Shown here piece by piece: positions 1 to 6,978 of a stretch of DNA of 17,794 nt. The position numbers and the translations under genes are program-made. This DNA is from an uncultured Sphingomonas sp. (lineage in GTDB: Bacteria; Pseudomonadota; Alphaproteobacteria; Sphingomonadales; Sphingomonadaceae). A model generated the notes under the pieces. It was not told the origin of the DNA. It saw only the letters and a program-made list of their open reading frames with translations, and did no database searches. Within the stretch, counting starts at the first letter, position 1. Each line of letters opens with the position of its first letter. The stretch is from assembly GCA_902806295.1 (NCBI GenBank), contig CADCWB010000130.1, positions 1 through 17,794 of the forward strand, in the 5' to 3' direction.

Positions 1-22
1 ATGCAAACCTTGTGGGGGATCC

Positions 23-580
23 ATGAACGTTTCTACGCTTGGCCGGCGCCTGTCGGTCCTTTTCCTAGCGGGCGCTGCGTTGAGCGGCACTGCGCAGGCC
101 GCGACTCAGGGCAATCTGGGTGCGACCTCGACCGGTACGGTCGTGATCAATGCTTCGGTTCCGGCGCAGGTGCGGATCAGCAATCTGTCCGACGTCAATT
201 TCACCAACGCCAACCCAGCGGTCGACGCCACCAACGCTCAGAACGTCTGCGTGTGGAGCAACAACGCCAACCGCCGCTACAACATCGTTGCGTCGGGTAG
301 CGGTGCATCGAGCGCCTTCACCGTCTCGAGCGGTACACTGGTGCCGATCCCGTATAGCGTCGCCTGGAAGGATACCGCGGCCGCGACCACGGGTACCGCG
401 CTGGTGAAGTCTGCCGCTCTCGGCTCCCAGACTTCGGTGGCTACCAAGTCGAACTGCTCCGACCAGACCGGCAGCGCCAGTGCGACCCTGTTCGTGCAAA
501 TTGCGTCGGCCGACCTGCAGGACATGCAGGCCACCGCCGCTTACACCGGCACGCTGACCCTGACCGTCGCGCCCGAATAA
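23..580 (+). CDS. putative chaperone-usher pilus subunit 1 (likely major pilin)
   Basis: Seen: 185 aa with a clear Sec signal peptide (positively charged n-region, hydrophobic core at about 10-20, cleavage after AQA at 26). The mature part is Ser/Thr/Ala/Val-rich and beta-like, with two cysteines (C76, C145) that could form one disulfide, and it ends in YTGTLTLTVAPE. Residues 27-50 form an N-terminal extension of alternating polar and hydrophobic residues before the RISNLSDVNF block; this could serve as a donor strand. The ATG at 23 follows a GGGGGA ribosome-binding-like stretch (14-19). Context: it is first of four genes with a paralogue, an usher and a chaperone, so a secreted pilin role is inferred. 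An intrinsic-terminator-like hairpin follows the gene, consistent with it being the most abundant product. The family is not certain: it resembles spore-coat-U-type and alpha-type fimbrial subunits only in general layout. Confidence 0.8.
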   Translation: MNVSTLGRRLSVLFLAGAALSGTAQAATQGNLGATSTGTVVINASVPAQVRISNLSDVNFTNANPAVDATNAQNVCVWSNNANRRYNIVASGSGASSAFTVSSGTLVPIPYSVAWKDTAAATTGTALVKSAALGSQTSVATKSNCSDQTGSASATLFVQIASADLQDMQATAAYTGTLTLTVAPE

Positions 581-593
581 GCGGATCGCTCAG

Positions 594-1130
594 GTGGCGC
601 TCGGATCGAAAGCCACCGGAACGACCAGAAAGCGGGGCGGTCGCTTGCCGTCCCGTTTTTTTGGGGCCGTTGCCGGAATATGGTTACTGACGGCTTCACA
701 CCCGTCGGTCGCCCAAGAGCGATTCGTCCGCATCTCCGGGTTGAGCGACGTCAACTTTGGCCTGATCTCCAACTTCGGCATCGACGCAGTGCGCCGGCAA
801 GACCTTTGCGTATTCAGCGGTCGACCGAACCTCGGCTACAACGTCCGGGCGAGCGGCACTGGCAACGGCGGGGCTTTCACGCTGCTCAATGGCGTTTCCA
901 CCATGCCGTACGAGGTGCAGTGGGCGCCGACTCCTGGGCAGACCAGCGGCCTTGATATGACCGCAAACGTGGTTCGCACCGGGCTGGTCAGTCAAGCGGC
1001 TCAGCAGACCTGCAGCAACGGCCCGGTCACCACCGCCACGCTGATCGTGTTGATTCGCGCTGCCACCCTCCAGTCGGCTGCAACAGGAGCGTATAGTGGA
1101 ACACTGACCCTGATCGTGGCGCCCGAATGA
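594..1130 (+). CDS. putative chaperone-usher pilus subunit 2 (possible tip or minor subunit)
   Basis: Seen: 178 aa from a GTG at 594, a paralogue of the preceding gene. It shares RIS-LSDVNF near the N-terminus, a two-cysteine pattern (C72, C140) and a C-terminal Y-GTLTL-VAPE. The signal peptide has hydrophobic residues about 22-35 and a probable cut near SVAQ (38-41). Only about five residues lie between the cut and the RIS block, against 24 in subunit 1, so a donor-strand extension seems missing. The start is doubtful. GTG 594 lacks a good ribosome-binding site and gives a long n-region. An in-frame TTG at 645 would give a standard 24-residue signal peptide but lies in the loop of the 629-662 hairpin. 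The stop overlaps the usher start (ATGA, 1127-1130), implying translational coupling. Role inferred: minor or distal subunit of the same pilus. Confidence 0.75.
   Translation: MALGSKATGTTRKRGGRLPSRFFGAVAGIWLLTASHPSVAQERFVRISGLSDVNFGLISNFGIDAVRRQDLCVFSGRPNLGYNVRASGTGNGGAFTLLNGVSTMPYEVQWAPTPGQTSGLDMTANVVRTGLVSQAAQQTCSNGPVTTATLIVLIRAATLQSAATGAYSGTLTLIVAPE
629..662 (+). terminator. intrinsic-terminator-like hairpin between pilus subunits 1 and 2
   Basis: Seen: an 8-bp GC-rich stem, CGGGGCGG (633-640) with CCGTCCCG (648-655), containing one G-U pair. It has a 7-nt loop (641-647) and is followed at once by seven T residues (656-662). The AAAG before the stem (629-632) can pair with the first T residues. 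This is the only hairpin plus T-run of this quality noticed in the window. It lies 49 bases past the stop of subunit 1 and inside the predicted 5' coding part of subunit 2. Inferred role: partial termination that keeps subunit 1 mRNA in excess over the subunit 2-usher-chaperone message. Confidence 0.65.
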
Positions 1131-3631
1131 TACGCCAGGCCAGCCCCTCGTCGGCACGCCGCGCCGCATGGCTGCTGGCCGGCTGCGCACTGGCTTTGCC
1201 GCCGGTTGAGGCCTCAGCCGCGGCAACGGCCCGCGCCAACGCGAACAGCGGCGCGGGGTTCGAAGCCAAGACAGAAGCGCGCGACGGCTTCGCCGACCTC
1301 GCCGGATCGCGCGACCTGCTGGTCGATGTCTACGCGGGCGGTCGGAGGGTCGGTGAGGCTCGGGTCAGCAGCAGCGGATCGACGGTGCGCTTTCAGGACC
1401 CTGCTTCGGTGGCGGCGCTGGTTCCCCGCATCCGAGCTCCCGAAGAAGTCGCCGAGGCGATCAGTGGCGACCTGGCGGCCAACCCGGCACTGGTTTGCTC
1501 CGGCATGAACGCCGGTCAGTGCGGCAAGCTCGCCCCGCAAAAAGCCGGAGTGATCTTCGACGAGGAGCGGTTCCGGATCGACCTGTTTCTTGCTCCCGAC
1601 CTGATGTCGACGGTTGCGACGGTGCAGGCCGGCTTCCTTCCGGCACCCGATAGCGGCATGTCGCTCGCCAGTTCCTTCGGCTTTACCATGTCCGGCAGCG
1701 CGGGTGCGCGCAGCTATGAGCTACAGGCGCGCAACATCGTCGGTTTCCGCAATGCACGGGTCCGCAGCAATGCGGTGCTCGCCTCTACCCAGGGCCTGCT
1801 GGTCGATGATCTGGTGGCCGAACTCGACCGACCGGGCTGGCGCTACTCGGCCGGATTGTTCTGGGCTCCCGGTTCCGACTTCACGGGCCGCCGGCGGATG
1901 CTTGGGATCGGCGTGGGCACTCAGCTCGACACTCGCACGGACAAGGACTCGCTAGAAGGAACGCCGCTGTTCCTCTTTCTTCAGCAAGGTGCCCGGGTCG
2001 ACATCCTGGTCGATGGACGACTGATGGGTTCACGTTTCTACGACGCCGGCAACAACATCCTCGATACCGGCAGCCTGCCCGCCGGCTCCTACCCGCTGGT
2101 GCTGCGGATCCATGAGGCAGGTAGCGCGACGCGGATCGAGCGCCGCTTCTTCGTCCGCTCAGCCGAACTCGCCCCCATCGGGCGGCCGATCTATTATGGT
2201 TATGCGGGGATGATGGCCGACACCCGCAAGGGTCGTCCGATCAGCTTGACCGATGCTTATTATGTGCGCGCCGGGTCGGCCCGACGGATCAGCCGCAATC
2301 TCGGGCTGGAGGCGGCGGTGACCGGCACCCAAGGCAAGCTGATCGGCGAAGCCGGCGGCGTGCTCGCCACCCGTTACGTCACCTTGCGCGCACTGGCCTT
2401 GTTCTCCAGCCGCGGCGATCGTGGTGCGATGGCCCAGGTCAACTCCGGCAACCTCGGCCCGTTCAGCTTTACCTTCGATCTGCGGCGCATCACGTCGGCG
2501 GACGGTGGGCCGATCTTGCCGGTACCGAGCAGCATCGACAGTTTCGCCGGGGCGACGCCGACGCCGGACCAGGCGACCGGGGGCAGCTACACCCAAGCGA
2601 CCGGAACGGCCGGCTTCAACTGGGGCAGCGCCAATTTTCAGCTGCTTGGCTTCTTCCGATCCGAGCGCAACGGCGGGTCCGACTACAGCATAGGTCCGAG
2701 CGTCAATTGGCGGTTGGTTGGCCTGCCCGGCATGCAGGTCACGCTCACGGCCGATGCACAAAAGACTCGCGCGACCACCGCAGCCTTTGTCGGCGCGCGG
2801 ATGCTGGTGACCCGCGGCGGCTTCTCCGTCGCCAGCACGGCCGGCGCCGCTCATCGGAGCAACGGCCAAGGAGATGGCACCCGGAGCGGCGCTGTGGGGA
2901 GCGTATCCGGCCAGTGGTACCACCAAGCCGACGAGCAGACCGAACTCAACCTGCTGGCGACGGTGGACCGGACCTTGGACACCACGACCGCGCAAGGCGG
3001 GGCGTCGCTGCAAAGCCGGTTCGGAACCGCTCGCGCCGACCTCCTGCACCGCTTCGGATCAAGCGACCGCGCCGGGACTGAGTATATCGTCAGCATGCAG
3101 TCCGGCGGAGCCCTGACGGCGGGAGCAATGACCGTTGGCGGCCGCGACCTCGATGAAAGCGCGATCATCGCCAGCATCGACGGCGAGGGCGGGCCGTTCG
3201 AGCTGCTGGTCGACGACGTGTCGCAGGGCCGCCTGAGCGGAAAGGCGTCGCTGCCGTTGTTCTTACGACCCTATCGGACTTATCAGTTGCGCCTGCGCTC
3301 GATTGGAGAGCGGGCCAGCGAATATGATTCCGGCACCCGCGAGATCACCCTGTATCCTGGCAACGTAGTGCAGGCGGTGTGGCGGGCGGAGCCGGTGGTC
3401 ACCCTGTTCGGCCGCGCGGTGGACGCGAGCGGCAAGGCCATAGAGCTGGCGCTGGTAGAAGCGCGGCGGGGGACCGGACAGACGGATGCGGATGGCTGGT
3501 TTCAGGTCGATGTCGGCAGCGACAAGGAACTGCGCTTCACCCGCGGCGATGGCAGCAGCTGCCAGGTGGCGCTGCCGGCCATCAACAGCAGCAACGATTA
3601 TCTTCGGTTGGGAGACGTGACGTGTCGGTAG
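1127..3631 (+). CDS. outer membrane usher of a chaperone-usher pilus (alpha/TcfC-CooC-like)
   Basis: Outer-membrane pore that receives chaperone-subunit complexes and assembles the pilus. Seen: 834 aa, the usual usher size, with a signal peptide of about 31 residues. An N-terminal domain carries a cysteine pair (C124, C132) before a GVIFDEERFRIDLFL segment. A long beta-barrel region of alternating residues follows. An inserted plug or E-set-like segment lies at about 282-345, with VDILVDGR, ILDTGSLPAGSY and LVLRIHEAG. The C-terminal part from about 712 contains RPYRTYQLRLR, ITLYPGNV and an FGR-VDASGK Ig-like domain. These last features recall the CS1/CFA-I (alternate, alpha-class) ushers rather than FimD/PapC; that is family recollection, not a search. 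The ATG overlaps the stop of subunit 2 (ATGA), and its 3' end overlaps the chaperone by 10 bases. The usher identity is firm; the subclass is an inference. Confidence 0.9.
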   Translation: MIRQASPSSARRAAWLLAGCALALPPVEASAAATARANANSGAGFEAKTEARDGFADLAGSRDLLVDVYAGGRRVGEARVSSSGSTVRFQDPASVAALVPRIRAPEEVAEAISGDLAANPALVCSGMNAGQCGKLAPQKAGVIFDEERFRIDLFLAPDLMSTVATVQAGFLPAPDSGMSLASSFGFTMSGSAGARSYELQARNIVGFRNARVRSNAVLASTQGLLVDDLVAELDRPGWRYSAGLFWAPGSDFTGRRRMLGIGVGTQLDTRTDKDSLEGTPLFLFLQQGARVDILVDGRLMGSRFYDAGNNILDTGSLPAGSYPLVLRIHEAGSATRIERRFFVRSAELAPIGRPIYYGYAGMMADTRKGRPISLTDAYYVRAGSARRISRNLGLEAAVTGTQGKLIGEAGGVLATRYVTLRALALFSSRGDRGAMAQVNSGNLGPFSFTFDLRRITSADGGPILPVPSSIDSFAGATPTPDQATGGSYTQATGTAGFNWGSANFQLLGFFRSERNGGSDYSIGPSVNWRLVGLPGMQVTLTADAQKTRATTAAFVGARMLVTRGGFSVASTAGAAHRSNGQGDGTRSGAVGSVSGQWYHQADEQTELNLLATVDRTLDTTTAQGGASLQSRFGTARADLLHRFGSSDRAGTEYIVSMQSGGALTAGAMTVGGRDLDESAIIASIDGEGGPFELLVDDVSQGRLSGKASLPLFLRPYRTYQLRLRSIGERASEYDSGTREITLYPGNVVQAVWRAEPVVTLFGRAVDASGKAIELALVEARRGTGQTDADGWFQVDVGSDKELRFTRGDGSSCQVALPAINSSNDYLRLGDVTCR
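3611..3614 (+). promoter_or_regulatory. ribosome-binding site deciding the chaperone GTG start
   Basis: GGAG sits 7 nt before the GTG at 3622, inside the last codons of the usher gene. It supports starting the chaperone there, where a clean signal peptide begins, rather than at in-frame codons further upstream within the usher. Confidence 0.6.
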
Positions 3632-4314
3632 GTTTGGGGAAGTTCTGGCGGGCGGGAATGCTGGCAGGCGCCGCTCTCGCGGCAACATCGGCAAGCGCTG
3701 AGATCACGCTCAGCCAACTGGTGCTCGAGCTTGGCGCGGGCAAGGCTCAGCGCGGCGATGTCGAAGTATGGAACAACGCGCCGGAGCGGGCCTATGTGCT
3801 GGTGGAACCGGTCGAGGTGGTGAGCCACGGAACGCCGGCCGAGCAACGCACTCCGCAGCGCGACCCGGACAAGCTCGGTCTGCTTGTCTCGCCCGGACGG
3901 ATGGTCCTGGAGCCCGGGCAGCACAAGCTGCTGCGCATCGCGACTGCCGGTCCGCCGAGCACCCGTGAGCGAGTGTATCGGATCACGGTGAAGCCCACAG
4001 TCGGGCAGGTCAGCGCCGATGTGTCCGGTCTCAAGATCCTGATCGGTTACGAAGTGCTTGTGTTGGTCCGGGCGGGCGACAAGCAGCCGCGCCTGGTCGG
4101 CAGCCGGCAGGGCCGTACGCTGGTCGTTCGTAACGCCGGGGCGACCAGTGTCGAACTGACCGACGGCAAGCTGTGCGCGGCCAAGAACCAGTGCCAGCCG
4201 CTTAGCGGCAAGCGACTTTATGCCGGCGCCGAGTGGAAGTGGACACTACCGGCGGACGGATCGGCCGACTTCATGGTCATGGGACCTGCCGGCAACGCCC
4301 GGCAGAGCTTCTAG
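3622..4314 (+). CDS. periplasmic pilus chaperone (PapD-like fold, alternate class)
   Basis: Holds pilus subunits in the periplasm by donor-strand complementation and hands them to the usher. Seen: 230 aa from GTG 3622, which overlaps the usher stop by 10 bases. The signal peptide is cut after SASA (26). The first Ig-like domain contains VEVWNNAPERAYVLVEP, GLLVSPGRMVLEPGQ and LLRIA, then ERVYRITVKP (116-125) and the GYEVLVLVRA strand. The latter motifs are typical of the chaperone subunit-binding edge. A second, shorter domain has a cysteine pair (C185, C191). Length and motifs fit fimbrial chaperones; the IGYEVLVLVR style suggests the alternate/alpha class, matching the usher. It is last in the cluster, followed after 21 bases by a convergent gene. 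No two-domain tip adhesin gene follows. Confidence 0.88.
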   Translation: MSVGLGKFWRAGMLAGAALAATSASAEITLSQLVLELGAGKAQRGDVEVWNNAPERAYVLVEPVEVVSHGTPAEQRTPQRDPDKLGLLVSPGRMVLEPGQHKLLRIATAGPPSTRERVYRITVKPTVGQVSADVSGLKILIGYEVLVLVRAGDKQPRLVGSRQGRTLVVRNAGATSVELTDGKLCAAKNQCQPLSGKRLYAGAEWKWTLPADGSADFMVMGPAGNARQSF

Positions 4315-4335
4315 CGCTCAGCACCTCTTCGCTGA

Positions 4336-5406
4336 TCAAAGCGTGACCCCCGAACCGTGGGTCAGCTCGTGCTGCTCGATCACGGCCCGGACAACGTTGT
4401 TCATCAGGTTCATGCGGGCGATCAGCGGGGTGGAGGTCTTCTTGATCATCACTACCACGGCGTAGCTGCGGCCGTTGGGTGCGGTGATGATGCCGATGTC
4501 ATTGTACCCGGCCTGCACTCCGCCAAGGATCTGGCCAGTCCCGGTCTTGTGGTTCAGCGTCCACCCGGACTTCAGCCCGCCGCGCAGGCGGTTCTTACCG
4601 GTCTGGGTATTGCCCATGATGGTGAGCAGGCGTGCGGTCGACGAAGGAGACAGCAGCTCACCACGCTTGAGCCGGGCCAGCGTGTCCGCGAGCGCCGCCG
4701 GTGCCGCGCCGTCGTAGGGGTCGTCGATGTAGCGGTTGAACAAGGTTTGCCGGACGCCCAGCGGAAGGGCGTTGCGCGCCTTGTAGAAGGCATCACCGAT
4801 GGAATAGCTCTGGCTCCAGGTCAGGCCTGCGATCCGCGACTGCAACGCGCGCTCGCCGTCGTAGAAGCGGATGCTGCCGAGCCGTCGGTCGGCGATAAAG
4901 GCGCGCACGGCGTCCGGCCCGCCTGCGACCCGCATCAGCTTGTCGTTGGCCGTGTTGTCGCTCTTGGTGATCGCTTCCACCAACAGGGCATGCGCCGTGG
5001 TAGTATAGGTGCCGCCGCCAAGCACGCGCTGGGCAATCGGCTGGTTGAACAGAGTCAGGTCGTTGCGGGTCAGGGTAACAGACTCGTCGAGGCGCAGGCG
5101 GCCACGGTCGACCATGTCCATGGCGGTCAGCGCGACCATGAACTTGCTGCAGCTTTGCTGAGGGTAGAACTCCTCCGCGCGCCAGCCTGTGCGCCAGCCG
5201 CTGTCCACGGACTGGACAGCGATCCCCACCCGTCCGTTGAAGCCTTGCGCGAGCGCGTTGATCCGAGCGGTCAAGGCGGTCGGCGCGGCAATGCGGTTGG
5301 CTGGTGCTACCGATCTCACCGGCGCCGACAGCTGGGCCGCTGCAAGACTGCCGGTCAGGGCTGTTGCAGCGACAAATGCGGCAAGCGGCCCTCTTAATGA
5401 CGTCAT
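4336..5406 (-). CDS. secreted class A beta-lactamase-like serine hydrolase
   Basis: Probable periplasmic enzyme hydrolysing beta-lactams or a related substrate through an acyl-serine intermediate. Seen: 356 aa from the ATG at 5406, with AGGGGG (5416-5421) 9 nt upstream. A GTG 48 bases upstream is in frame but would put residues before a good signal peptide (1-24, cut near AAAQ). Class A motifs in order: nucleophile S85 in SCSK, SDN at 149-151, E185 in ERALQ (the Glu166 position, exactly 36 residues after the SDN serine as in TEM), and KTG at 287-289. Odd points: the Asn170 position is Gln (Q189), and E185 to KTG is 102 residues against 68 in TEM, implying an insertion after the omega loop. 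Monocistronic, with its own upstream region. A penicillin-binding-protein-related hydrolase without resistance activity is the main alternative. Confidence 0.85.
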   Translation of the reverse strand: MTSLRGPLAAFVAATALTGSLAAAQLSAPVRSVAPANRIAAPTALTARINALAQGFNGRVGIAVQSVDSGWRTGWRAEEFYPQQSCSKFMVALTAMDMVDRGRLRLDESVTLTRNDLTLFNQPIAQRVLGGGTYTTTAHALLVEAITKSDNTANDKLMRVAGGPDAVRAFIADRRLGSIRFYDGERALQSRIAGLTWSQSYSIGDAFYKARNALPLGVRQTLFNRYIDDPYDGAAPAALADTLARLKRGELLSPSSTARLLTIMGNTQTGKNRLRGGLKSGWTLNHKTGTGQILGGVQAGYNDIGIITAPNGRSYAVVVMIKKTSTPLIARMNLMNNVVRAVIEQHELTHGSGVTL

Positions 5407-5462
5407 GAAGTCCGACCCCCTTAGACCCGAGACTGGAAGAACAGCGAATGTCACGCCGGCGG

Positions 5463-5481
5463 CTGAACGAAAGCTGTTCAG
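5463..5481. repeat. perfect inverted repeat upstream of the beta-lactamase-like gene
   Basis: Seen: CTGAAC (5463-5468), a 7-nt spacer, then GTTCAG (5476-5481). It lies 57 bases from the hydrolase ATG, in the 124-bp interval (5407-5530) between that gene and the upstream mitofilin-like gene. No T-run follows on either strand, so a terminator is unlikely; a dimeric repressor or activator operator is possible. No convincing -35/-10 pair was found in the interval. Confidence 0.35.
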
Positions 5482-5530
5482 AACCGTCGCAGTGCCAGAT
5501 TCGCAAAAGCAGGAGTCGGTGGCAAGCGGG

Positions 5531-6316
5531 CTAACGCGCGAGCAGGGCTGCGCCTTCTATTTCGTCGAGCGCGCGATGGGCTGCGATATAGGTTCGGGCG
5601 CGTTGCACCCAGCCGGCACCACCGGCGATGCCGGGCAGGCGCATCGCCTCGGCCAGCGCTTGGTCGACCTGCCCGGCAGCCAGGCGCTGGCGGGCGCGGT
5701 CGGCGGTGGCGGAAGGCTTGGGGTTCGGTCGGTCGGCGCGCCGGATGGATACCAGTGAGGCCAACTCCCTCCGAGTGGCTTGCCACATACCTTCGTCCGG
5801 CCCGCCCTTGCTCAATTGCGGAGATAGGGTGTCGAACTCGGCCGAGAGCTGATCGAGCCGGACCGGCGTGCGGGACGCGGTGATGATGGTGGCGACGGCC
5901 TGCCGGTGCGTGGGACCGAACCGGTCGGCCAGAAGCGGCTCGAGATAGCCGAGCGGCACTCCGCGATCGACCGCCCGGCGAGCGGCGAACGCGACCAGCA
6001 GGGCATCGGCTCGCCCGGCGGACCCAGCGACCTGCTGCGTGGCATTTTCCAGCCGAACGAGCCTAGCCTCCAGCACAGACATCCGCGTCAGATTATCCAA
6101 AGAGGGCGCGTTTGTAGCCGTCAGTGGTCCTGCCAACGCCAAAGCGGGAACAACGGACGGTGCAGGCGTCGGTTCGACAATGCCGAAGAAGCGTGCCGCG
6201 GCGTCGTAGCGGGTCAGCGCCCAAGTGGCTGCAGCCGCGCCGGCCAGCAGCAGGAGCAGAATCAACAGCAGCCAGGCAGACGGGCCGAGCCCACGGCGTG
6301 AGGAAGCAGGGGTCAT
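5531..6316 (-). CDS. mitofilin/Mic60-like inner-membrane protein of the heme operon
   Basis: Seen: 261 aa from the ATG at 6316, chosen because it overlaps the hemD stop (ATGA) and has AGGAGG (6327-6332) 10 nt upstream. Layout: short cytoplasmic N-terminus, one strong membrane helix (about 13-34), a Pro/Ala linker, a short heptad-like helix (about 75-98), then a helical C-terminal region. That region holds AARRAVDRGVPLGYLEPLL (111-129) and an R-RLAAG-VD-AL block followed by GW-QRAR (208-241), which recalls the mitofilin signature domain. In Alphaproteobacteria, Mic60 homologues are known beside heme-biosynthesis genes and shape intracytoplasmic or inner membranes. The coiled coil is unusually short for the family. 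An alternative is a HemX-like membrane helper of heme synthesis. The membrane topology is clear; the family name is inferred from motifs and position. Confidence 0.75.
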   Translation of the reverse strand: MTPASSRRGLGPSAWLLLILLLLLAGAAAATWALTRYDAAARFFGIVEPTPAPSVVPALALAGPLTATNAPSLDNLTRMSVLEARLVRLENATQQVAGSAGRADALLVAFAARRAVDRGVPLGYLEPLLADRFGPTHRQAVATIITASRTPVRLDQLSAEFDTLSPQLSKGGPDEGMWQATRRELASLVSIRRADRPNPKPSATADRARQRLAAGQVDQALAEAMRLPGIAGGAGWVQRARTYIAAHRALDEIEGAALLAR

Positions 6317-6978
6317 TCCGGCTGCGCCTCCTGGCACATGCGGGCGGCAAGGGAAAGCAGGGCGGCATCGTCCGGCCGATCTGCGGCAGCGATCGCTTGC
6401 CAACCCGTCCCGCAAGCCGCCGCCGCGGCGGGGCTGATAGCGGCGATGCCGGTGTCGGAACGATCGGTTGCGAGTTCAGCCAGGCGCTCCCCGGCGCGTG
6501 GCGAATGAACCAAGGCAACCGCGTCCGTGAGCGATCGCAGGTCGGGTGCCGGGAGCGGAACGGCGTCATAGACCGGAACCGCGACGATCAGCTGGCGCGG
6601 CTCGATGGGTGCGCGTCGCTCTCGCCCGACCAGATGAAGCAGGCGCAAGTTCGCGGGCAGGCTGGCCAGCAGCTCGTCGACGCCGCCTTCACCGACGCTA
6701 GTGACGTTCAGCCCTCCCTCACGGGCTGCTCCGGCCGTGGCTTCGCCCACGGTGTGCGCCGGAAGGTTGCGGCATGAGGCCAGTTGGGCGCCTGCGTGGC
6801 GCACGGCATTGGCGCTGGTCAGCAGCAGAGCGTCGAGGCCGGATAGATCCGGCAATGCCCAAGATACCGACTGGAGTTCGAACAAGGGCAGCGCGAAAGC
6901 TTCAAGGCCGATCTCGCGAGCTCTAGCGAGGGTCGCGGAGCCCCCTGCCTCCGGCCGTAACACAGCGACCCGTCTCAT
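6313..6978 (-). CDS. hemD: uroporphyrinogen-III synthase
   Basis: Closes and inverts ring D of hydroxymethylbilane to give uroporphyrinogen III, in the cytoplasm. Seen: 221 aa, slightly shorter than the E. coli enzyme. The N-terminus MRRVAVLRPEAGG, a LLTSANAVRHAG segment (about 73-84) and AHTVGEATAGAAREGG (about 94-109) are the recognisable elements of this poorly conserved family; LHLVGRERR follows in the second lobe. The ATG overlaps the hemC stop and the stop overlaps the mitofilin-like start (4 bp each), so the three genes form one translationally coupled unit. Placement directly after hemC makes the call secure. Confidence 0.93.
   Translation of the reverse strand: MRRVAVLRPEAGGSATLARAREIGLEAFALPLFELQSVSWALPDLSGLDALLLTSANAVRHAGAQLASCRNLPAHTVGEATAGAAREGGLNVTSVGEGGVDELLASLPANLRLLHLVGRERRAPIEPRQLIVAVPVYDAVPLPAPDLRSLTDAVALVHSPRAGERLAELATDRSDTGIAAISPAAAAACGTGWQAIAAADRPDDAALLSLAARMCQEAQPE

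Noticed and set aside
2159..3049. Long open frame opposite the usher barrel
   Set aside because: Antisense to a convincing usher, with no signal, motif or ribosome-binding support.
4318..4335. TCAGC-N8-GCTGA hairpin after the pilus chaperone, as a bidirectional terminator
   Set aside because: Only a 5-bp stem with an 8-nt loop and no T-run on either side; too weak to call.
4357..5397. Long open frame (346 codons) opposite the beta-lactamase-like gene
   Set aside because: It is antisense to a gene with intact catalytic motifs. Its protein has no recognisable domain and a composition typical of GC-rich shadow frames.
5463..5481. Possible LexA/SOS box in the inverted repeat (GAAC-N7-GTTC)
   Set aside because: The alphaproteobacterial LexA site is a direct repeat GTTC-N7-GTTC; here the halves are inverted, so the match is not valid.
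5520..5525. TTGCCA as a -35 element for the beta-lactamase-like gene
   Set aside because: No reasonable -10 hexamer at the right spacing (GAATCT is a poor match).
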